DNA of 64,000 nt from Bordetella bronchialis (lineage in GTDB: Bacteria > Pseudomonadota > Gammaproteobacteria > Burkholderiales > Burkholderiaceae_B). This document shows, piece after piece, positions 26,362 through 33,622 of the stretch. Location: NCBI RefSeq assembly GCF_001676705.1, contig NZ_CP016170.1:3348001-3412000 (forward strand), written 5' to 3'. The notes under the pieces are model-generated. The model ran no database searches. It was given only the letters and a program-made list of their open reading frames with translations, and was not told the DNA's origin. A program made the translations under genes and the position numbers. Every line of letters starts with the position of its first letter. The stretch's first letter is position 1.

Positions 26362-29154
26362 TTAGTGCTCCCAGGGCGGGATCGCGCGGTACTGGCTGAC
26401 CAGCCGTTCGCGCAATGCGCGCGCGGCCTGCTCGTGTCCCAGCATGTCCAGCGCGGTCAAGACCTGCCAATCCGCGCCCACCTCGAAGAAGTCGCGCAGG
26501 CGCGCGCGCGTGTCGCTGCGGCCGAAGCCGTCCGTGCCCAGCGTGCGGTAGGGGCCGCCCGCCCAGGGCCGTATCTGTTCGGGCACGGCCCGCACGTAGT
26601 CGCTGGCCGCGACCACCGGCAGCGGCTCGGCGCCCCACTGCTGCTCGATCCATGAAGGCGCCGGATCCTGGCCCAGCAGGCGCGACCGCTCCACCGTGCG
26701 GGCATCGCGCGCCAGTTCGGAGAAGCTGGTCACGCTCCAGACCTCCGCGGCGATGCCATGCTCGGCCCGCAGGCGCTCGGCCGCCGCCAGGGCTTCCGGC
26801 ACGATGGGGCCGGCGGCGACCAGGCGCAGCGCCGCCTTGCCGTGCGCGGCGCGCAGCCGGTACATGCCGCGCAGGATGCCGGCGCGCGCATCGGCATCGG
26901 CCGGCATGTCGGGCTGCGGCAGGTTCTCGTTGGTGACGGTCAGGTAGTAGAACTCGTCGCGCTGTTCGTGCAGCATGCGCCGCAGGCCGGCCTCCACGAT
27001 GACCGCCACTTCGTAGGCATAGGCGGGATCGTAGGCCCGGCAGTTGGGTATGGTGGCGGCCACCAGGTGGCTGCTGCCGTCCTGGTGCTGCAGCCCTTCC
27101 CCGCCCAGGGTGGTACGGCCGGACGTGGCGCCCACCAGGAAGCCGCGCGTGCGCTGGTCGGCGGCCGCCCAGATCAGGTCGCCCACCCGCTGGAAACCGA
27201 ACATCGAGTAGTAGATGTAGAAGGGCAGCATGGGCAGGCCGTTCACGGAGTAGCTGGTGCCCGCCGCGATCCACGACGACAAGGCGCCGGCTTCGGTGAT
27301 GCCCTCTTCCAGGATCTGCCCGTCGCGCGCTTCCCGATAGTGCAGGACCGAACCGATGTCCTCTGGCTCGTACAGCTGGCCCTGCGAGGAATAAATCCCC
27401 ACCTGGCGAAACAGGTTGGCCATGCCGAAGGTGCGCGCTTCGTCCGCCACGATGGGGACGATGCGCGGCCCGATGCCGGCGTCCTTGAGCAAGCCGGTCA
27501 GCATCCGCACGATGGCCATGGTGCTGGACATTTCCTTGCCGCCCGGCGCGAGCGCGAAGGCGGCCCAGGCGGATGCGGGCGGCGTATCGAGGACAGGCGC
27601 CGTGGCGCGCCGGCGCGGCACACAGCCGCCCAGGGCGGCGCGGCGCTCGCGCAGGTAGCGCATTTCCGCGCTGTCCGGATCCGGACGGTAGAAGGCCAGC
27701 GCGGCGCACTCGGCATCGCCGATGGGCAGCGCGAAGCGGTCGCGGAACGCGAGCAGCGCCTGTACGTCAAGCTTCTTCTGCTGGTGCGTGGTCATCTTGC
27801 CCTGGCCGGCCTCGCCCATGCCATAGCCCTTTTTGGTCTGCGCCAGGATGACGGTAGGCTGCCCGGCATGGCGGACGGCGCGATGATAGGCGGCGTGGAT
27901 CTTGACGATGTCATGTCCGCCGCGCCGCAGCCGGTCTATGGCCTCGTCCGACCAGTCGGCCACCAGCGCCGCCAGCGCCGGGTCCCGGCCGAAGAAGCGG
28001 CGGCGGTTATATGCCCCGTCCTTGGCGGCGAAGGTCTGGAACTGCCCATCCACGGTATGGGCAAACGCACGGGCGAGCGCGCCGTCGGCATCGCGCCGCA
28101 GCAAGGGGTCCCAGTCGCTGCCCCAAAGCAGTTTGATGACGTTCCAGCCCGCGCCGGCGTACAGGGTTTCCAGTTCGTCGATGATGCGGCCGTTGCCGCG
28201 CACGGGCCCGTCCAGGCGCTGCAGGTTGCAATTGACGACGAACACCAGATTGTCCAGCCGCTCGCGCGCGGCCAGGGTCAGCGCGGCGACGGACTCGGGT
28301 TCGTCCATTTCGCCGTCGCCGAAAATCCCCCATACCTTGCGATCGGAGGGCGCGGCCAGGCCGCGATGTTCCAGGTAGCGCATGAAGCGCGCCTGGTAGA
28401 TGGCGTTGATGGGCCCGATGCCCATGGAGCCGGTGGGAAACTGCCAGAAGTCCGGCATCAGCCACGGATGCGGATACGAGGACAAGCCGCGCAGGCCGTG
28501 TTCGGCCGCGGTGATCTCGCGCCGGAAGTGCGCCAGGTCGGCCTCTCCCAGGAAGCCTTCCAGGAAGGCCCGCGCGTAGACGCCCGGGGCGGAATGGGGC
28601 TGCATGTAGACCAGGTCGCCGCCATGGGTGGCGGTGGGCGCGCGCCAGAAATGGTTGAAGCCGACCTCGAACAGGTCGGCGGCGGAGGCATAGCTGGCGA
28701 TGTGCCCACCCAGTTCGCCATGCGCCTGATTGGCGCGCACGACCATGGCAAGCGCGTTCCACCGGTTGACGGAGGCGATGCGTTCCTCGATGCGAAGGTC
28801 GCCGGGAAAAGGCGGCTCCTGCTCGGCGGGAATGGTGTTCAGGTAGGCGGACGCGGTGGGACCGTGGCCGCGCACCCCCAGCCGGGCGGCATGCCGCAAG
28901 AGTTCGTCGAGCACGAAGGCGGCGCGGTCCGGGCCCTCTGCCCCGACCAGGGAGGCAAGCGCGTCGCGCCATTCGGCGGTTTCGACGGGGTCGATGTCCG
29001 GCGGAATAGCGGCACCGGGGCTGTTGTCGGCGCTGATGCCGGCATGGGCGGGAGTGGCGGCGCCGGCCGGAACGGACGCCGATGCAGCGGCTGAGCGGGC
29101 CGTGCCGTCCGAATCGGCGGATTTCGCGCTCGGCGCGGTATCGGTGTCGAACAT
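26362..29154 (-). CDS. Stand-alone AceE-type 2-oxo acid dehydrogenase E1 (MdeB-like)
   Basis: The product is 930 aa. After an Ala/Ser/Pro-rich N-terminal tail of about 55 residues it follows homodimeric pyruvate dehydrogenase E1: 'GGHIASYASAADLFEVGFNHF', the ThDP motif 'GDGEMDEPES...NCNLQRLDG', and 'TKKGYGMGEAGQGK'. GGAGG lies 6 nt before the ATG. True aceE genes are followed by E2 and E3 genes; here the neighbour is a divergent Lrp/AsnC regulator and no aceF or lpdA is seen. The same pairing (AceE-like mdeB with Lrp-type mdeR) is described in Pseudomonas putida methionine catabolism, where 2-oxobutyrate is the substrate; the methionine lyase mdeA is missing here. Substrate is therefore open: pyruvate or 2-oxobutyrate class. 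Confidence 0.85.
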   Translation of the reverse strand: MFDTDTAPSAKSADSDGTARSAAASASVPAGAATPAHAGISADNSPGAAIPPDIDPVETAEWRDALASLVGAEGPDRAAFVLDELLRHAARLGVRGHGPTASAYLNTIPAEQEPPFPGDLRIEERIASVNRWNALAMVVRANQAHGELGGHIASYASAADLFEVGFNHFWRAPTATHGGDLVYMQPHSAPGVYARAFLEGFLGEADLAHFRREITAAEHGLRGLSSYPHPWLMPDFWQFPTGSMGIGPINAIYQARFMRYLEHRGLAAPSDRKVWGIFGDGEMDEPESVAALTLAARERLDNLVFVVNCNLQRLDGPVRGNGRIIDELETLYAGAGWNVIKLLWGSDWDPLLRRDADGALARAFAHTVDGQFQTFAAKDGAYNRRRFFGRDPALAALVADWSDEAIDRLRRGGHDIVKIHAAYHRAVRHAGQPTVILAQTKKGYGMGEAGQGKMTTHQQKKLDVQALLAFRDRFALPIGDAECAALAFYRPDPDSAEMRYLRERRAALGGCVPRRRATAPVLDTPPASAWAAFALAPGGKEMSSTMAIVRMLTGLLKDAGIGPRIVPIVADEARTFGMANLFRQVGIYSSQGQLYEPEDIGSVLHYREARDGQILEEGITEAGALSSWIAAGTSYSVNGLPMLPFYIYYSMFGFQRVGDLIWAAADQRTRGFLVGATSGRTTLGGEGLQHQDGSSHLVAATIPNCRAYDPAYAYEVAVIVEAGLRRMLHEQRDEFYYLTVTNENLPQPDMPADADARAGILRGMYRLRAAHGKAALRLVAAGPIVPEALAAAERLRAEHGIAAEVWSVTSFSELARDARTVERSRLLGQDPAPSWIEQQWGAEPLPVVAASDYVRAVPEQIRPWAGGPYRTLGTDGFGRSDTRARLRDFFEVGADWQVLTALDMLGHEQAARALRERLVSQYRAIPPWEH

Positions 29155-29255
29155 GCCAGCCTCCAGGTCGCTCGTTGTAGGACTAAATTACCCATGCCAT
29201 CGTAGACCGGAGGCTCCGGCATAGGGCTTCGAAATATCCGTGTACGGGGCGTGGA

Positions 29256-29274
29256 TACAGCATAAAATGCTGTA
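29256..29274. promoter_or_regulatory. Perfect dyad in the E1/Lrp divergent promoter
   Basis: TACAGCAT-AAA-ATGCTGTA has 8-bp arms around a 3-bp centre, 24 bp before the Lrp-type start and about 100 bp before the E1 start. Size and symmetry suit an Lrp/AsnC dimer site, so it is a good candidate for autoregulation and control of the E1 gene. Confidence 0.65.
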
Positions 29275-29297
29275 CCTTCTTCTAGCTGAGGCACACT

Positions 29298-29771
29298 ATG
29301 CCGTCACCTGCTTTGGATGCCACCGATCGGCGCATTCTGGAGGTGCTCCAGACCGACGCCAGCATCACGAATGTGGAACTGGCCCGGCGGGTGCACCTGT
29401 CGCCCTCCCCGTGCCTGGCGCGCGTCAAGGCGCTGGAGGCGGCCGGCGTGATCCGCGGCTACGTCGCCCTGGCGGATCCGTTGACGCTTGGTCTTAGCCT
29501 GAATGTGTTCATCCAGGTGAGCCTGGAGAAGCAAATCGAATCCGAGCTGGAGCGGTTCCAGCAGGCGATGGCGGGTTATCCGGAGGTGATGGAGTGCTAC
29601 CTGATGACGGGGGACGCGGATTATCTGCTGCGGGTCGTGGTGCCGGATATGCGGGGGCTGGAGCGGTTCATCGTCAGCCATTTATCGCGGATACCGGGCG
29701 TCAAGAACATCCGGTCCGGGTTCGCGCTGAAGCAGGTGAAGTATCAGACGGCGCTGCCGTTGCCTGAATGA
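29298..29771 (+). CDS. Lrp/AsnC-family transcriptional regulator
   Basis: The product is 157 aa, normal for the family. The N-terminal HTH reads '[20 protein letters not shown]' then '[21 protein letters not shown]', and the C-terminal RAM (ligand-binding) domain contains '[21 protein letters not shown]' and '[16 protein letters not shown]'. Lrp-type regulators sense amino acids; a divergent AceE-like gene suggests that an amino acid yielding a 2-oxo acid is the signal. TGAGG lies about 8 nt upstream of the ATG. Downstream is the 2.1-kb repeat region. Confidence 0.92.
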   Translation: MPSPALDATDRRILEVLQTDASITNVELARRVHLSPSPCLARVKALEAAGVIRGYVALADPLTLGLSLNVFIQVSLEKQIESELERFQQAMAGYPEVMECYLMTGDADYLLRVVVPDMRGLERFIVSHLSRIPGVKNIRSGFALKQVKYQTALPLPE

Positions 29772-29826
29772 GGCGGCGGGTGCAGGGGATGGATGGCGAG
29801 TGCGTCAGCCAGCGGTGGGTTCTGGG

Positions 29827-30442
29827 CTCGTGGTGTCCGTTCTGGTTGTTGGCAGGCGATGGTTTTCGTGCTGGTGGCGTGTGTTTCTGGTCGTTGGCAG
29901 GCGAGGGTTTTCGTGCTGGTGGCGTCCGTCGGAGGTGATGCCTGTCCGCGCCGGCCCGGTCAGTCGGTCCGGCCCGCCGGGGCCGGACACCGCCTCGCTC
30001 ACCTCGTCCGCCGGGCGTTCGCCGGTAGTGGTTCTGGCCGACGGCATCCGCGCCACGGCTCCCTTCGGTATCCGCTCGCTCTCCTTCCGACGGGCCGTCA
30101 CGGACAGGCATCACCTCCGCCGGACTCCGCGGTGCCTTAATCACGGATGCCGGGGCGGGTTGGGTTCTTGGCGCTACGTAGGATGGGGCGTTCGCCGATG
30201 GAAGGTCTTGCCTTGCCCGTCGTTTTCGGGCCGCCCTGCGCGGCCCAAAAACGCCTACACAGGCGGAGCATGCGGTGGTTGCTGGTAAGGCCTTGGTTGC
30301 TGGTAAGGCCACGGTTTCTGGTAATGCGGTGGCCGGGGAATCGGAGTGGAACCTAGGCCCGCGCGGGGAGGGGTAACAAGTCGGTGTGGCGGGCCGCCAG
30401 CCGGCCCGCCACACCGTAGGCACCGTGCCTTGCCACGGATGC
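29827..30442 (+). repeat. Left arm of a large inverted repeat
   Basis: This 616-bp segment is almost identical, in reverse complement, to 31108-31787. Only scattered substitutions separate them; the main length difference is one fewer 45-bp unit (29841 and 29886 here, against three units on the right) and one fewer 18-bp unit (GGTAAGGCC(t/a)(t/c)GGTTGCT type, 30281-30330). It ends at GCCACGGATGC. Inside it 29931-29948 and 30101-30118 are inverted copies of each other, and 30383-30415 forms a 14-bp hairpin. Confidence 0.9.
30383..30415. repeat. 14-bp perfect hairpin in left arm
   Basis: GGTGTGGCGGGCCG (30383-30396) and its complement (30402-30415) enclose a 5-nt loop. The same element occurs at 31135-31167 in the right arm, so four copies of the 14-mer exist within 800 bp. 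It looks like a palindromic unit at the inner end of each arm. Confidence 0.85.
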
Positions 30443-30606
30443 CGGATAGGTGCGGCCGAGAGCTAGGTACGAGCCGTACTCCGTCATATCGACGAATCGG
30501 TCGTGCCGACGTGGGTGTATCAGCAATACGGCAACGGTATCGCGCCTACGCCGCTTCAATGTGCTGTGTCGATATCACGCGCGTCCGCCAGAGTTTGATA
30601 GCGTAG

Positions 30607-30802
30607 ACCTGGGACCTGAGACCTGAGGCCTGAGACCTGGGACCTGGGATCTGAGACCTGGAACCTGAAACCTGAAACCTGAAACCTGAAACCTGAGACC
30701 TGAGACCCGAAACCTGAGACCTGAGACCCGAGACCCGAAACCTGAAACCTGAGACCTGAGACCTGAGGCCTGAAACCTGAGACCTGAAGCCTGAGGCCTG
30801 AG
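30607..30802. repeat. 28 tandem heptamers, consensus RCCTGRR
   Basis: Exactly 28 uninterrupted 7-bp units (196 bp) were counted; most read ACCTGAG or ACCTGAA, with a few ACCTGGG, GCCTGAG, ACCCGAA or ACCCGAG. No unit is lost or gained between. Because 7 is not a multiple of 3, translation in any frame gives a 7-residue repeat (for example QVSGLRF on the minus strand), which is a trivial by-product. Such arrays are mutable by slipped-strand pairing. Confidence 0.95.
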
Positions 30803-30851
30803 GCTGTGTGAGTCTGTGAGATCGTGAGTCTGTGGTGAGGTGCCGGAGCCT

Positions 30852-30890
30852 GTGGACCTGTGAGCCTGTGAGCCTGTGAGCCTGTCAGTA
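30852..30890. repeat. Short 8-bp GAGCCTGT array
   Basis: Downstream of the heptamers the sequence degenerates into CTGTGAG-type words and then four near-exact units of GAGCCTGT/GTGAGCCT ending at about 30888. It appears related in sequence (CCTG core) to the heptamer array and may have arisen from it. Confidence 0.7.
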
Positions 30891-30914
30891 ATCCTGTGTT
30901 TTGCGCTCCTCATG

Positions 30915-31069
30915 ATTCCGAATCGCAAGCCTCGCGTCACTGGCTTCGATGGCAAGACCATCGCGCTGGAGGCTCGCAAGATGACGGTGCCGCAATCCAG
31001 GGCTTCGTGGTTGAGCAGTCCGGCATCCAGGTTTCACCAGAGACCATCAGTCCGATGACCGACGCGGCC
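30915..31069 (+). pseudogene. IS256-family transposase remnant, frameshifted
   Basis: Two adjacent frames together read like the conserved N-terminal block of IS256-family (mutator-type) transposases: 'RVTGFDGKTIALEARKMTV' in one frame, then, after loss of one base near 30988, 'IQGFVVEQSGIQVSPETIS' and 'MTDA' in the next. In intact relatives the text is continuous as '...GFDDKI..LYARGMT.REIQ...EQYG.EVSP..IS.VTDAV'. Only about 50 codons remain; the rest of the element and its ends are gone. It shows that a transposon once stood between the two arms. Confidence 0.75.
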
Positions 31070-31107
31070 AGGGAACAAACGAAATTTCCGACGCCCTTCC
31101 CATGCCA

Positions 31108-31787
31108 GCATCCGTGGCAAGGCACGGTGCCTACGGTGTGGCGGGCCGGCTGGCGGCCCGCCACACCGACTTGTTACCCCTCCCCCGCGCGGGCCTAGGT
31201 TCCACTCCGATTCCCCGGCCACCGCATTACCAGAAACCGTGGCCTTACGAGCAACCGTGGCCTGACCAGCAACCGAGGCCTTACCAGCAACCACCGCATG
31301 CTCCTCCTGCGTAGACGTTTTTGGGCCGCGCAGGGCGGCCAAAAAACGACGGGCAAGGCAAGACCTTCCATCGGCGAACGCCCCATCCTACGTAGCGCCA
31401 AGAACCCAACCCGCCCCGGCATCCGCGATTAAGGCACCGCGGAGTCCGGCGGAGGTGATGCCTGTCCGTGACGGCCCGTCGGAAGGAGAGCGAGCGGATA
31501 CCGAAGGGAGCCGTGGCGCGGACGCCATCGGCCAGAACCACTACCGGCGAACGCCCGGCGGACGAGGTGAGCGACGCGGTGTCCGGCCCCGGCGGGCCGG
31601 ACCGACTGACCGGGCCGGCGCGGACAGGCATCACCTCCGCCGGACGCCACCAGCACGAAAACCGTCGCCTGCCAACGACCAGAAACACACGCCACCAGCA
31701 CGAAAATCATCGCCTGCCAACGACCAGAACACACGCCACCAGCACGAAAACCATCGCCTGCCAACGACCAGAAACGGACACCACGAG
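31108..31787 (-). repeat. Right arm of a large inverted repeat
   Basis: This 680-bp segment mirrors 29827-30442 (reverse complement). It has three 45-bp units of the GCCACCAGCACGAAAACC type (31646, 31691, 31735) where the left arm has two, and an extra 18-bp CCGTGGCCTTACCAGCAA-type unit (31237-31295). Internal inverted copies at 31451-31468 and 31620-31637 and the hairpin at 31135-31167 match those in the left arm. The two arms enclose a 665-bp spacer. Confidence 0.9.
31646..31774. repeat. Tandem 45-bp repeat, three copies
   Basis: Three units of about 45, 44 and 40 bp start with GCCACCAGCACGAAAA and contain CGCCTGCCAACGACCAGAA; a fragment of a fourth follows. The left arm holds two reverse-complement copies at 29841-29925. 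Copy-number difference between the arms shows that the units expand or contract independently. Confidence 0.85.
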
Positions 31788-31934
31788 CACGAAAAACCCT
31801 AGCCAGCCGACAGAGCCCGAACCGACGCCATAAGTACGCAACGTTGCCTGCCCAACGCCCCCAATGGATCAGCATCGCCCCCCGCCCGGCCGCAATCCGA
31901 AACGCACTGCCACTGCATCAGCACGACCGCCGCC

Positions 31935-33608
31935 TTATTTCCCCCGCAATCCCGAAATCGTCAGCCGTGGCGACAATGCATCCTGGCTGACCCGCAGCTC
32001 CAGCAGAGCCGGCTTGCCCGCGCCCCGCGCACGTTCGAAGGCGGCAGGAAAGTCCTCGGTCCGCTCGACGACTTCTCCATGTGCCCCATAGGCCCGCGCC
32101 ATCGCCGCGAAATCCGGATTCTGCAGTTCGGTGGCGCACACCCTGCCCGGATAGTGCCGTTCCTGGTGCATCCGGATGCTGCCGTACATCCCGTTGTTCA
32201 CCACGATGACCAGGATGTTCAGCCCATACTGCACGGCGGTCGCCAGCTCCTGCCCGTTCATCAGGAAGCACCCGTCGCCCGCGAAGCACACCACGGTGCG
32301 GTCAGGATGGGCCAGCTTGGCCGCCACCGCCGCCGGCATGCCATAGCCCATCGTTCCGCTCGTCGGAGCCAGCTGCGTCCGTAACCCGCGATACTGGTAG
32401 AAGCGCTGCACCCATAGCGTGTAATTGCCGGCGCCGTTGGTCACGATAGTGTCGGGCGGCAATTGCTCGCGCAGGAAGACCATGACCTGCCCCATATCGA
32501 CGGGCCCCGGCATCGGTCCCGGCCGCAGATTGTCCAGGTAGTCTTCGCGCGCCTGCCGCGTCCAATCGCGCCACGGCGCCGGCGAAGCGGGCGCCGGCAG
32601 CGCCGCCGCGGCAGCCGCGAATGCCGGCATCGCGGCGTTCATGATGACGTCGGCATGGTAGACATGGCCCAGTTCTTCCGCATCGGCATGAATATGGACC
32701 AGCGTTTGCGCGGGCCGGGGCACGTCCAGCAGGGTATAGCCGTTGGTGGTGGTCTCCCCCAGCCGGGCGCCGATCGCCAGGATAAGATCGGCATCCTTGA
32801 TGCGCTGCGCCAAACGCGGATCCATGCCGAGTCCCGCTTCTCCCACGTAGTTCGCGTGGCGGTTGTCCAGCAGGTCCTGGCGCCGGAAGGCGCAGGCCAC
32901 CGGCAGGTCGTAGGCCGTGGCGAAGGTGGCCAGGTCCTCGCTGGCCTGGCGTGTCCATCCGCCTCCGCCCAGGATGGCCAGGGGCCGCCGGGCTCGGGCC
33001 AGCCGCTCGCGCATCTCTCCCATCGCCTCGGCGGACGGGCAGGCCTGCGCCCGACGGAATGGCAGGCTGTCGGCGACGGTCGCGCTTTCCGCCAGCATGT
33101 CCTCAGGCAAGGCCAGCACCACCGGACCGGGCCGACCGGAAGTCGCCACATGGAATGCACGATTGATGTATTCCGGGATGCGCGCCGCGCTGTCGATCTG
33201 GTCCACCCACTTGGCGATGTGGCCGTACATATGACGGTAGTCGATCTCCTGCCACGCCTCGCGGCCCATGCAGTCGCGCGCGACCTGGCCGATGAACAGG
33301 ATCAGCGGCGTCGAGTCCTGCCGCGCGGTGTGCACGCCGATGCTCGCGTTGGTGGCGCCCGGGCCGCGCGTGACGAAGCAGATGCCGGGCTTGCCGGTCA
33401 GCTTGCCGTGCGCCTCCGCCATATGGGCCGCCCCACCCTCCTGGCGGCACACCACCAGCCGGATGGCATCGCGCGCGTCGTGGAAGGCGTCGATGGCCGC
33501 CAGGAAACTTTCGCCCGGCACGCAGAACGCCGTGTCGACGCCATGGATGCGCAGCGCATCGATCAGGATCTGGCCGCCGGTGCGGGATACGGGCGAGGTG
33601 GGAGTCAT
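31935..33608 (-). CDS. ThDP-dependent decarboxylase/lyase, acetolactate synthase / benzoylformate decarboxylase-like
   Basis: The product is 557 aa from ATG 33608, which has GGAGA 8 nt upstream; a TTG six codons earlier is less likely. The three ThDP-enzyme domains are visible: an N-terminal PYR domain with catalytic-type E57 in 'VCRQEGGAAHMAEAHGK' and 'CFVTRGPGATNASIGVHTA', a central domain, and the C-terminal PP domain with 'CFAGDGCFLMNGQEL...VVNNGMYGSIRMHQ', the GDG-N metal/diphosphate motif. The family includes acetolactate synthases, benzoylformate and oxalyl-CoA decarboxylases, and glyoxylate carboligase; no small regulatory subunit gene is near, so a catabolic role is more likely than valine synthesis. 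It is the last gene of the catabolic operon, 14 bp after the FMN dehydrogenase. Confidence 0.85.
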   Translation of the reverse strand: MTPTSPVSRTGGQILIDALRIHGVDTAFCVPGESFLAAIDAFHDARDAIRLVVCRQEGGAAHMAEAHGKLTGKPGICFVTRGPGATNASIGVHTARQDSTPLILFIGQVARDCMGREAWQEIDYRHMYGHIAKWVDQIDSAARIPEYINRAFHVATSGRPGPVVLALPEDMLAESATVADSLPFRRAQACPSAEAMGEMRERLARARRPLAILGGGGWTRQASEDLATFATAYDLPVACAFRRQDLLDNRHANYVGEAGLGMDPRLAQRIKDADLILAIGARLGETTTNGYTLLDVPRPAQTLVHIHADAEELGHVYHADVIMNAAMPAFAAAAAALPAPASPAPWRDWTRQAREDYLDNLRPGPMPGPVDMGQVMVFLREQLPPDTIVTNGAGNYTLWVQRFYQYRGLRTQLAPTSGTMGYGMPAAVAAKLAHPDRTVVCFAGDGCFLMNGQELATAVQYGLNILVIVVNNGMYGSIRMHQERHYPGRVCATELQNPDFAAMARAYGAHGEVVERTEDFPAAFERARGAGKPALLELRVSQDALSPRLTISGLRGK

Positions 33609-33622
33609 TGCGTCTTCTCCAT

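Larger units (their letters stand above)
29772..31934. other. 2.1-kb non-coding repeat region
   Basis: No convincing gene lies between the Lrp-type regulator and the ThDP enzyme. Open frames exist only because of the GC-rich repeats; mirrored frames in the two arms carry no recognisable domain and no consistent ribosome binding site. The region is built from two long inverted arms, internal tandem repeats of 45 and 18 bp, small hairpins, a 28-copy heptamer array and a transposase remnant, each listed separately. Confidence 0.8.

Noticed and set aside
26362..29154. Housekeeping pyruvate dehydrogenase aceE
   Set aside because: No aceF or lpdA adjacent, an atypical Ala/Ser-rich N-terminal tail, and a divergent Lrp-type regulator instead.
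29805..30101. Mirrored open frames in the two inverted arms (here and 31468-31833) with similar Arg/Thr-rich translations
   Set aside because: Similarity follows from the DNA repeat itself; substitutions between arms do not favour synonymous positions by eye, and there is no recognisable domain or consistent ribosome binding site.
30607..30890. Possible CRISPR array
   Set aside because: Units are 7-8 bp and contiguous with no spacers, and no cas genes are in the window.
30575..30979. Minus-strand frame with a repeated SGLRFQV-type heptapeptide
   Set aside because: Direct translation of the 7-bp DNA array; the repeat would give a regular peptide in any frame, so it is not evidence of a protein.
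31935..33608. Biosynthetic acetolactate synthase (IlvB)
   Set aside because: No ilvN small subunit or ilvC follows, and the gene closes a catabolic operon.
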